This document shows, in pieces, positions 1 to 12,000 of a stretch of 35,531 nt of DNA; positions within the stretch are counted from its first letter, which is position 1, and the number at the start of each line of letters is the position of its first letter. Position numbers and translations under genes: made by a program. Source of the DNA: an uncultured Flavobacteriaceae bacterium (GTDB lineage Bacteria; Bacteroidota; Bacteroidia; Flavobacteriales; Flavobacteriaceae). The notes under the pieces were generated by a model. That model did not search any database. It saw only the letters and a program-made list of their open reading frames with translations, and was not told where the DNA came from. The stretch spans positions 1 to 35,531 of the forward strand of contig CAKMZM010000011.1 in assembly GCA_929200365.1 (NCBI GenBank), in the 5' to 3' direction.

Positions 1-3000
1 ACCGAATAAAATTAACCTTCCTGTGTACCCATTTGCAAAAGAACGGTATTGGATTCCAGAACCGAAGAAGATTAATCAATTTGACAATATTTCTTTTCAA
101 TCATCTGATAAAAAAGAAGATGTGTTAGTGTTGAAACATGATGATGGTTTTTCAGATCAAAAAATCCAAGATGTTATTTTAGAGTTAGTTTCGACTACTT
201 TAAAGTTGGATGTCTCAAAATTGGACTCTGAAAAGGCTTTTGGTGAATACGGATTTGATTCTATTCTTTCAACGAATTTTGTTAATCTCTTGAATAATTA
301 TTATGATATTGAATTATCATTAACCACAATATTTAATTATCCTTCGATTACTGAATTGTCCAATTTTATGATAGAAGAATATCCAAATATCTTAAAAGCG
401 AAGCAGACAACTAATTCTTCGGAAATCAACAAAAAAGATGTTGCAACAAGTATTCTTAAAGTGAATGAGGTAAAACAACAACATGAAACTGCTGGTTCAG
501 AAAAATTAGACATCGCAATTATAGGTATGGGAGGGCGTTTTAGTTCAACTTCGACAGAGGAGGAACTTTGGGATAAAACAATTTCCAATTCACAATTAGA
601 AAATGATGATTTAAATACAGACGTTTTTTATGGTCGATTAGCGAATGAAGATTATGGATCTGTGCTGTCTATACTAAATCTAAGTGACTCAGATTTATCA
701 ATGATGTCGTTTCAAGAACAATTAATTTTTGAAGAGTTGGCTAGATCAATGCTTAAATATGGATTGAAAAAAGAAGATTTGACTTCCAAGTCGACTGGAG
801 TATTTATAGCAGCACAACAACAAATTTATGAAGGTCGTAATGGAGATAATTTTACGTTAGCTCATCTTATTCCAAATAAAATCTCCTATCATTTGAATTT
901 AAAAGGGCCAAGCGAATTCGTTAATACTGCATGTACTAGTAGTTATGTAGCTATTCACAGAGCAATTCAAAGTATCGTATCAAGTGAGTGTGAACAAGCT
1001 ATAATAGGTGGTATTAATGTTATTTCACCTGAAGAGATGTCAATAGTAATTTCGGAATTTGACGAAATGTTCAGTAAAAAAGGATATACTCTAAGTTTTG
1101 ATGATAATCCTGATGGTTATGTGCGAAGTGAAGGAGTAGGAGTCCTTATTATTAAGCCATTAGAAAATGCTATGAAAGAAGATAATCAAGTTTTAGGAGT
1201 GATAAAAGGAAGCTCGGTATTTCATGGTGGAAAAGGATTTTCTTTTGATGCCCCTAATCCTAAAGGACTTAAGACTGTTATAGAAAGAAGCTTGATAAAA
1301 TCTGGAATTCCGGTTGATACTATTGATTATGTGGAAGCACATGGAATTGCGAATCGTATTGCGGATGCTATAGAACTAGAAGCAATAGATTCAGTATATA
1401 AAAAGTTTTCTAAAAACCCAGAAAAGAAATGGCATATTGGAACTATAAAACCAGTTGTTGGTCATACTGAGCTAGTTTCGGGAATAGCTTCAATCATCAA
1501 GGTTTTAAAAGCTTTTGAACACAAAACGATTCCAGGTATTGCAGGTTTAGAACAAGTAAATACGGAGTTAAACCTGAATCATTCTTTAATTTTTAACAAA
1601 CAATCTCAATATTGGGAAAATGGAAGTCACCCCAGACGAGCTGCATTAAATAGTTATGCAGTTGGAGGAATGAATGCTCATATTGTATTGGAAGAATACC
1701 CGAAGGAACTTGGAGTGGATAAAAGATCAAGAAATAACTCTTTTGAGGAAAGAAAAGACGAAAATCAAACGAATCAAGAGATAACGAATCAAGAAAGTTT
1801 ACAAAACAAAATAAAGTCTATTGCGGAAGATACTTTTGAGATAAAAATGGAAGATCTTGATTTAAGTTTATCTCCTATTGATTATGATTATGATTCTGTA
1901 AAAGTCATCCAATTCGTTCGTAGAATTAATGAAGATTTTGGAGTGGAAGTTAAAATGGGACAAATTTTAAGTGTCGATGATTTCGAATCGGCATTTAATA
2001 TAATTGAAATGACAATCACCAATTCAAATGGTAATGTAGATGAAAAAGAAAAGGAGAAAAAATCATTTCCAGAAAAATATCCATTGTCTGAAGGTCAAAA
2101 AGGGCTTTGGCATATTCAATTATTAGACCCCAATTCAATTGTCTATAATGTCCCTGTTGGTTTATGTTTGAATGGGAATATTGATGCAGATTTAATTTAT
2201 AAGGTTGCAGAACAGATACTAGAAGCTTACCCTGCTCTTCGAGTCGTATTTGCTTTGGATGCTGAGGGTGAATTATTTCAAGAATTACAGCCTGCTACTG
2301 GATTATTGCCACAAGATGTTGAAGAATTAAAAGATGGTGAAAATAGTAACGATGTTTTTAAAAGGTTACTACACAAGCCTTTTGATTTATCAAAAGAAGT
2401 AATTCGTTTGCATGTTCGAATAAATAAAAGAGAACAAAAGACTTATGTACTATTTGTTATCCATCATGCCGTCTTTGACGGTACTTCATTTACTCCGTTT
2501 ATTTCGATGTTTACCAAATCATTTGAGCAATTAAGGGTAGGGAATCCGCTCTCTAAGAATAGTTCTTCAGATAGGGCTTATTTTGACTTTGTTGCCTGGG
2601 AAACTGATTATATCCAAAGCAAACAAGGGATTGAAGATTTGTCTTATTGGCAAGAGAAATTAAGTGGTGATATAGAAAAGCTAAGTTTACCATATGATCA
2701 TGTGGATGAGGAATCTCTAGAAATATATGAAACGAGTGGGGTTGAAAAAATTGAATTAGATGGAGAACTATTAAAGTCCTTAAAATCCAACGCCAAATCC
2801 TTAAAGGTAAATTTATCATTATACTTGTTAGCTGCTTTTAAAATCTTACTTAATCGGCTGACTAATCAAGAAGATATTTTAGTTACGATGCCAACTAGTG
2901 GTCGTCCGAAAGAAGAATTTGAAAATGGTATAGGGTATTATATAAACATGATGATTACTCGAACTAGAGTTTCTGGAGAGGAACGGTTCTTGGATGTATT

Positions 3001-6000
3001 AAGTACATTAAAATCTGAGTTCATGGTCGCTATAGACCATCTTAAATATCCTTATCCGAAAGTGCTGACAGAACTAGGGTTGGTAAAAGGAAGTGGTGAT
3101 ACGCTTTTTTCTACGTCATTTATTTATCAAAATATTTTTGATGAGACATTAAATTTAAATCCTAAGGCAGAAGTTCAGTTTATGGACAGTGTACAGCAGG
3201 AAATTATCAATGAATATTCAATGGAAATTCTTGATCTAGAGGGGCGATTCACCATCCAAATAAAATATAATAAAAAATTGTTTTCTGATAGTTCTATCAA
3301 AAGACATCTTGAGTATTATAAAAGGATACTAGAAGCAACGATTACGAATTCTAACATAAAGGTAGCAAATGTTAAAATGTTATCTAAGAAAGAAGAAAGT
3401 CAACAGTTATCTGTATGGAACGATACTAAGGTAACTTATCCTAAAGAAAAGAGTATTCATGAGTTATTTGAAGCGCAAGCCAAACAAACACCTGATAAAA
3501 TTGCTTTAGTGTTTGAAGAGACGGAATTAACGTATGAAGAATTAGAATTTAGAAGTAGAAAGCTTGCCATTTATTTACAAAACCGAGGAGTGGAGACTGA
3601 GACTTTGGTAGGTGTCTTTATGGAACGATCAATTGAGGTTGTTGTTGCAATACTTGGCGTACTAAGATCTGGAGGAGCATACGTTCCGATTGATTCTGAT
3701 TATCCGAATGAGCGAATTAACTATATAGTAACTGATAGTATTGTAAATGGAAATGATGAAAATGCCACAAAATTAATACTGACTCAAGATTACCTTAAAA
3801 AAGATCTTATAAAGATCATAGAGAATCAGCATATAGAGGTACTTTCAATAGGATCGGATTGGAATGATAATGAAATAATTCTCAATACGACGGAAAATTT
3901 AGAGTTGTTAGGTTCTCCTAATAATGCGGCGTATATCATGTATACTTCGGGTTCTACGGGGCAACCGAAAGGCGTTGTAGTTGAACATAAAAATGTTGTT
4001 AGGTTGGTTAAAAACTCGAATTACTATGCGTTTTGTTCTGAAGACGTTCTATTGGCCACAGGTGCACTTTCATTTGACGCTACAACATTTGAATTTTTTG
4101 GACCACTTTTAAACGGAGGAAAATTAGTAGCATCATCTCGGGAGGTTCTTTTAAACAATCAGTCGTTATCGCAAACAATTATTAAAAATAATGTCAATGT
4201 TATGTGGTTTACTTCTGGCTGGTTAAATCAGATAGTAGAAACGGATTGTGATTTGTTCAAAAACTTAAAAACTGTTTTGGTTGGAGGAGAAAGATTATCT
4301 CCAAAGCATATTCGTGAATTAAGAATCAATTGTAATGATTTAGAAATCATCAACGGCTATGGCCCAACTGAGAATACAACATTTTCATTAACTTATAAAA
4401 TTGAGGAAGTCGACGACAGTGATATACCAATAGGAAAGCCAATTAACAATACTTCAGTTTATATCCTAAACGATTCAAACAAACTTCAACCTATAGGCAT
4501 TTCAGGAGAATTATGTCTTGGAGGAGATGGTGTTGCACGAGGATATTTAAATCGACAAAATCTCACTGACGAAAAATTTATTAGTAATCCTTTTGATAAA
4601 GGTAGGTTATATAAAACTGGAGATTTGGCTCGCTGGTTGCCTGGTGGAAATATTGAATTTATTGGACGAATTGATAATCAGGTTAAAATTAGGGGATTTA
4701 GAATAGAGTTAGGAGAAATAGAAGATACAATCAACAATAATGAGAATGTACAAAGTAGTGTTGTTATAGCTAAAGATTATAACGGCAGCAAGAATTTGAT
4801 TGCCTTCTGTATTCTTGAAAGAACAGAATTAAACGTTCTAGATCTTAAAGATTATCTGTCGAAAATTCTTCCGGACTATATGATTCCAGCATATATAGTC
4901 CCTATTGAAGAGATTCCATTAACGGTCAATGGAAAGATAGATCGAAAGGCATTATTGAATAGCAATATTGAGGTTTCTAGAGAAGCTAAATTTATTTCAC
5001 CAACGACAGAAACGGAAAAACGATTAGCCGAAATATGGCAAGAAATCTTGAGTATTGATCAAGTAAGCCTTAATGACAACTTTTTTGAACTTGGAGGACA
5101 TTCTCTATTGATTACAAAATTACTTTCAAGAATTCATAAAAAATTCAATGTTGATTTAGAGTTATCAAAGCTGTTTAATTCGATTAATTTAAAACAGCTT
5201 GCTAAAGAGATAAATAGTGGTCAACTCAGGGTATTTCCTCCTATAACTATCGTAGAAAAAAGAGATCAATTACCTTTATCTTCTGCGCAACAGCGGTTAT
5301 GGTTTTTGGCGGAAATAGGGCAAGGAAATCGATATCATGTGCCTGCAAAATTTCGAATTAAAGGTCCATTAAATATTCATGCATTAGAGCAAAGTTTAGT
5401 TTATTTAGTTAATCGACATGAGAGCCTTCGTACCACTTTCCGTAAAAATGATAGTGAAAACGCTTTTCAGCATATTGATTCTAATGCAATGATTGATATT
5501 ACAATTGAAGATTGTACTAAACTGTCACTACAGGAGAAAGAGAATGAAACTCAAAAGCTATTTAAATCATTAGTTAATAGGTCGTTTGACTTGTCTAAGG
5601 AACCGTTGTTGAGATTCCTAGTTATAACACTTGATAAAGACGAGTTTCTATTTGGTTTATGTATGCATCATATTATTTCGGATGCTTGGTCAATAAATGT
5701 AATGTTTAGAGAACTGAACGAAATTTATGCTGCTTATATAAAAGGAGATTCCCCAAAACTGAAGCCACTTTCCGTTCAGTATGCAGATTATACCATGTGG
5801 CAACATTCATTGTTTAATAATGATTTGTTTTCTAAAGGGCTTGCTCATTGGGTATCACATTTAAAGGATTGTATAAATCTTTCACTACCTCTAGATTCTG
5901 TTAGACCGAAAATTTCAAGTGGAAAAGGAAAAAGGTTGACTTTAGAATTTGAGTCATCTACATTAGATCAACTAAAACAATTTAGTGCTCATTCAGGAGG

Positions 6001-9000
6001 GACATTATTTACTAGCCTAATGACTGGTGTTTATGTTTTATTACATAAGTATAGTCTCCAAGATGATATTTGCGTTGGGATCACTGCTGCCAACAGACCT
6101 CACTCGGATTTAGAAGACTTGATAGGGTTTTTTATTAATACACTGGTTAATCGAATGCAATTTGATCAAGATGACACATTGCTTGATATCTTTAAAAAAA
6201 CACAAAAAGAACTGATTCGTAGTCAAGAATATCAACATGTGCCTTTTGATAGAATTGTTGATGCCGTTCAACCTGAAAGAGATACAGCTCGAACACCAAT
6301 ATTTCAGGTAATGGTAAATTATGCAAGTATCGATGAGGTATTAGAATTAAAAGAGTCTGTCGTTACTTTAGAGCCCTTAGAATACAATACTTCGAAGTTT
6401 GATTTGACATTTGATTTTGCAGACAACCCAAAAAATGGTTCTTTAATTTTATCGTTGGAATATAGTACGGATATTTTTAGTGAAGAAACTGCAAATCGAT
6501 TTTTAATAGGTATGCAAAGAATATTAGCATACCTACCAAAACAACACAATAGTTTATTAAAAGAGTATAGCTTTTTAACTAAGAAAGAACAATATAAGCA
6601 ATTAGAGAATTTTAATGTTACAAATATAGCCTTTCCAAAAGATCAATGTATTCACAACATTTTTGAGACGCAAGCCAAACAAATTCCTAATAACATTGCT
6701 TTATCGTTCGAAGGGATAGAAATAACATATAAAGAATTAGAATATCGAAGTAAAAAACTAGCACTTTATTTACAAAATCAGGGAGTAAAACCAGATACAT
6801 TAATAGGAATTTGTATTGGGCGATCTATAGAAATGATCGTTGCTATTTTAGGTGTTTTAAGATCAGGTGGCGCATATGTCCCAATTGACTCGGAATATCC
6901 GCAAGACCGAATTGACTATATGCTTAATGATAGTGTACTGTCTGGTAACGATGAAAATGCAGTAAAATTTGTAATTACTAATTCCAATTTAAAGCAAAGT
7001 ATATCAAAAAGAATAGAAAACTATGGTATTACGATAGTGTCGTTGTCTGAAAATTGGAAAGAAAATAAGTTTCTATTAAAAGCAAAGGGGAAATTAAAGA
7101 ATGTGAGCAGCCCCAATAATGCGGCATATGTCATTTATACTTCTGGATCGACAGGAAAACCAAAAGGCGTCATTGTAGAACATAGAAATGTTATAAGTCT
7201 ACTTAAAAATAAAGAAAGTCAATTTGATTTCAATGAAAATGATGTTTGGACAATGTTTCATTCTTTTTGTTTTGATTTTTCAGTATGGGAAATGTATGGC
7301 GCCTTGTTATTTGGAGGTAAATTGATTGTGATGCCAGAGAAAACAACGAAAAACCCTAGTGACTTTGCACAACTGTTATTCGAGAAAAAGGTTACCGTAT
7401 TAAACCAAACTCCGGGAGCATTTTATTTACTTCAGGAATTATATCTTTCAACGTATTCAGGTACAGATATTAGATATATTATTTTTGGAGGGGAAGCCTT
7501 AAGTCCATTAAAACTTCAAGAGTGGTATAACACATATCCCCAAAGTAAACTAATTAACATGTACGGCATCACAGAAACGACTGTTCATGTAACTTTTAAG
7601 AGGATTCAAGAGGCAGAAATAAATTCTGGTATTAGTAATATCGGAAAAGCAATACCAACATTAAGTTGCTATATATTGGATTCTGCACAAAATGTATCTC
7701 CAATAGGCATGCCGGGCGAATTGTATGTTAGTGGAGCAGGTGTGACTAGAGGCTATTTGAATCGTCCAGAATTAACACAAGATAGATTTATCCAAAACCT
7801 ATTCAAAGAAGAATCAAGGTTGTATAGAACAGGAGACTTGGCACGATGGCTTCCTGATGGAAACATAGAGTATTTAGGAAGAATAGATAATCAGGTTAAA
7901 ATAAGGGGATTTAGAATAGAACTTGGAGAAATTGAAATGCAATTGCAATTAATGGAAGGGATTCGAGACGCAGTTGTTTTGGCGAAGTCGGTAGAGAATG
8001 AAAAAAAGGAATTGATCGCTTACATTGTATTCAAAGATGTAGAGAGTTCTACCACAGAGATTCGTGATTTTTTATCTAAGAACTTACCGGGTTACATGAT
8101 TCCAAGCCATTACGTTCAATTGGAACATATTCCTTTGACTCGAAATGGCAAAGTAGATAGGAAAGCACTACCAGATATAGATGGTTTTGGAATTTCAAGC
8201 GGGGTGGATTATGTAGCTCCTAGAAATTCCATAGAAAAGAAAATTGCTAAAATTTGGCAAGAGCATTTTTCATTAGATCGAATAGGAATAAAAGATGATT
8301 ACTTTCAGCTAGGTGGGGATTCCATAAAAACGATTCGTCTTATAAGTATTTTAAATAAGTCGTTCAAGATAGAATTTCCAATTGTATCATTTTATGAGAA
8401 TCCAACTATAGAAGGTATGTCATATTTTGTATCTCAATCTTCGGATCAGGTAAAAGATATAAGGCAATTAAAAGAAGAAATAGAAAAAACAATTGCCGAT
8501 ATAGAAATGTCTGTTATGGATAATCATCCACAAGCACATGATATAACTAATGTATACCCTATGAGTGACATACAAACTGGTATGATATACACCAGTGAGT
8601 TGATGAGAGAAAATAACGAATTAGGAGTGTATCATGATCAATTTGTATTTCAATTTAAAGCCATAGATGTTCAATTGTTAACCCAAGCTATGGAATTAAT
8701 GGTTGAAAAACATGAAACTTTAAGGACCTCATATCATCTCTTTGATTTTAAGAAACAGGTTCAAATAATACATAAAAAAGCTCCGGTTAAAATAGAGGTT
8801 GAAGATATAAGTAAATTGACTAAGAAGAAAATTCAAATCCATATTCAAAAGTTCGTAGAATCCGAAAGAGAACAAAACCCGTTTGATGTCACTAAAGCTC
8901 CAAATTGGCGAATAAATATTTTTCAAATTACAGATTCAGATATTATTTTCATTTTCCAATTTCATCATGCCATGTTTGATGGATGGTCAGAAAAGAATTT

Positions 9001-12000
9001 TAGGGTCGAATTATTTGAAATTTATAAAGAGCTAAAGAAAAATAAAGCGTATCGTCCTGTCGCATTAAAATCTGGCATGTATGATAGCATTGTTTCAGAT
9101 TTGATAGAATCGAGAAATGAAGATAATATTTCTTTTTGGAAAAATAAGATTTCTGATTATAAGCGCCTGGATATTTTTACTGGCGATCAGACTAGTGATC
9201 GACTGTTTAAGAGCTATGGAAAGCGTTTTACAAGTAAGGTATTAAGCAAGTGTAAACAGGACAATATTGAACCAAAAACATTATTTTTTGCTGGTTATAT
9301 TTATATATTGAGCTTACTTTCATCGGAAGAAGATATAACGGCTGGATTAGTATCACATAGGCGACCAATTATTGAAGATGGCGATAAATTATTGGGTTGT
9401 TTTTTAAATAGTATTCCTTTTAGATTCAACATGCTTCTTTCCAAAGGATGTACTTGGATAGAATATATAGAACTCATTGCATCAGAATTACGAGAATTAA
9501 AAGGAAAAGATAGGCTTTCGTTAAATGAAATTTCTGCTATGACGGATGAAAATTATTCCAGTAATCCGTTTTTTGATGTTTTATTTAATTATGTAGATTT
9601 TCATGTACTTGATAAACTTCGAGATAATGAAGAAGTTCAGTCCAGCCAATCGGAAAATCAAGAAGAAGATATTTCGTTGCTGGGCTTTGAAAGGACCAAT
9701 ACTCATTTGGATATTACCGTAAGTCTTACTGGAAAAGAAATAATGATTTTAATTAATCAAGAAAGACAATTAAAATCGGGACATCAATTGAAAGATTTTA
9801 TAACCTATTTTGAAACCTTTTTAAATAACTACTTACATCATGATGGTAAAAATGTTAATAGCTTAGATGTTATTTCAAAATCCGAAACTCAAAAATTATT
9901 ATATGATTTTAATGATACCAAGACCGCTTATCCAATGGATAAATGTGTTCATGAATTAATTGAGGAGCAGTCGGTTAAAACACCTAATGCTATAGCGTTA
10001 GTGTTTGAAGATACAGAGATCACCTATCAAGAATTAGAAATTCGAACTAAGCAACTGGCCTTATATTTACAGAAACAAGGGATTAAGGAAAATACCTTTG
10101 TCGGGATTTGTATGGATCGATCTATAGAGATGATTGTGGCCATATTGAGCATATTAAGAGCAGGAGGAGCATACGTTCCAATTGACCCTACTTATCCCAA
10201 AGAGCGTATTGCATTTATCATAGAAGATAGTATTGTAGTCGGTAATGTAGATAATGTAAAACTCATAATTGTTCATGACCATCTTAAGTCAACTATCGAT
10301 GAGGTTTCTAATAAAGTTTTGACAATCTCACTGAATTACAATTCGATAATAAATAACGAGATGTTCAGTTCTACAGGACATTTGCAACAATATTCAACAC
10401 CTCAAGATCTGGCGTATGTCATTTATACTTCAGGTTCTACAGGAAGACCAAAAGGCGTTCAGATAACGCACAATAACCTTATGAACTATATTGTTTGGGC
10501 AAGTTCAAATTATTTTGATTCAAAAGAAGGCGGTAATTTTGGCTTGTTTAGCTCTATATCATTTGATTTAACTGCCACCAGTATTTATTTACCACTCATA
10601 AGAGGGAAGTATTTAAAAGTATTTTCTCAAGAGGAAAGCCTCGAAGATATATTGTCATCTTATTTTAGTTCTCAATCTGGATTAGATGCGATAAAAATGA
10701 CTCCTGCACATATCGAAGTCTTAAACAGTTTGTCATTGGAAAATACTCAGATAACAAAAGTTATAGTAGGAGGAGAAGAACTTCAAAGAGACCATATTTC
10801 AACCTTGCAAAGTCTTAATGAAAACGTCGATATTTTTAATGAATATGGACCAACAGAGTCGACCGTTGGATGTGTGGTTTGGAAAGTTAAGGAAGGTTTT
10901 AGTGTAATAAAAATTGGAAAACCAATAGCCAATAGTAAAATATATATATTGGACGCGTTGAAAAATATACAAACAATAGGAGTTGCTGGAGAGTTATGTA
11001 TTTCAGGAAATGGTTTGGCTCTTGGGTATTTGAATCTTCCTGAATTAACACAAGAAAAGTTTATAACCAATCCTTTTGGAGAAGATAAAATATACAGAAC
11101 AGGAGATTTGGCAAGATGGTTACCTGATGGTAATCTGGAGTTTTTAGGAAGAATAGACGACCAAATTAAAATAAGAGGGTATCGGGTTGAATTAAGGGAA
11201 ATAGAATACACGTTAAACCAACATGAAAGTATTCAAAATAGTGTTGTCATTGCCAAAGATCATTTAGGGAGTAAACAATTGGTAGCCTATAGTGTTCCTG
11301 CTATTGAAGGAGAAAAAATTGATACTCATTTGATTAAAGAATTTTTGTCGAGAAGTCTTCCAGAATATATGGTTCCTGCCTTTATCATCTCACTTAATAT
11401 GATTCCGTTAACGACCAATGGTAAAATAGACAGAAAAGCATTAAATCGAAAAGAATTAGAAATAGACAGTGTCCATGAGTATGTAGCACCTAAAACTAAA
11501 ATAGAACTAAAATTGGCTGGGATATGGCAAAAGGTATTAAATGTTGATCAAATAGGTATTCATGATGATTTTTTCGAATTAGGGGGGCATTCTTTACTCG
11601 CAATTCAGTTGATCCAACATATTCGACATGGTTTAAATAAGCCATCATTTGTGTTGCGAGATTTTATCACTATGCCAACAATTAAGAATCATGCTTTATT
11701 GTTAGATAATTTTAAAGATAAGGCGTTCGATTCTCATTTGATTGTATTTAATCAATTAGAGGATACAAGTTCCAATGTAGGGGCAACCTTTATTATACCA
11801 GGAATGCCAGGGATAGTAGATGGTTATGATACATTGGCAGAGAAACTGGCCGAAAACAACAATTCAGTTTATGGTATTCAGATGAAGGGAACATTAGGAG
11901 GAGAAGTCCTTTTGAAGAGTCTTGAAGAACAGGCGGCTCATAACATTACTATAATTAAGAAACTAGATGTTCGTAAAATAACTCTTGTAGCGCATAGTTA

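Noticed and set aside
10783-11211. 142-codon frame on the minus strand within the synthetase
   Set aside because: It lies wholly inside an adenylation domain with intact motifs and has no start context or recognisable product.
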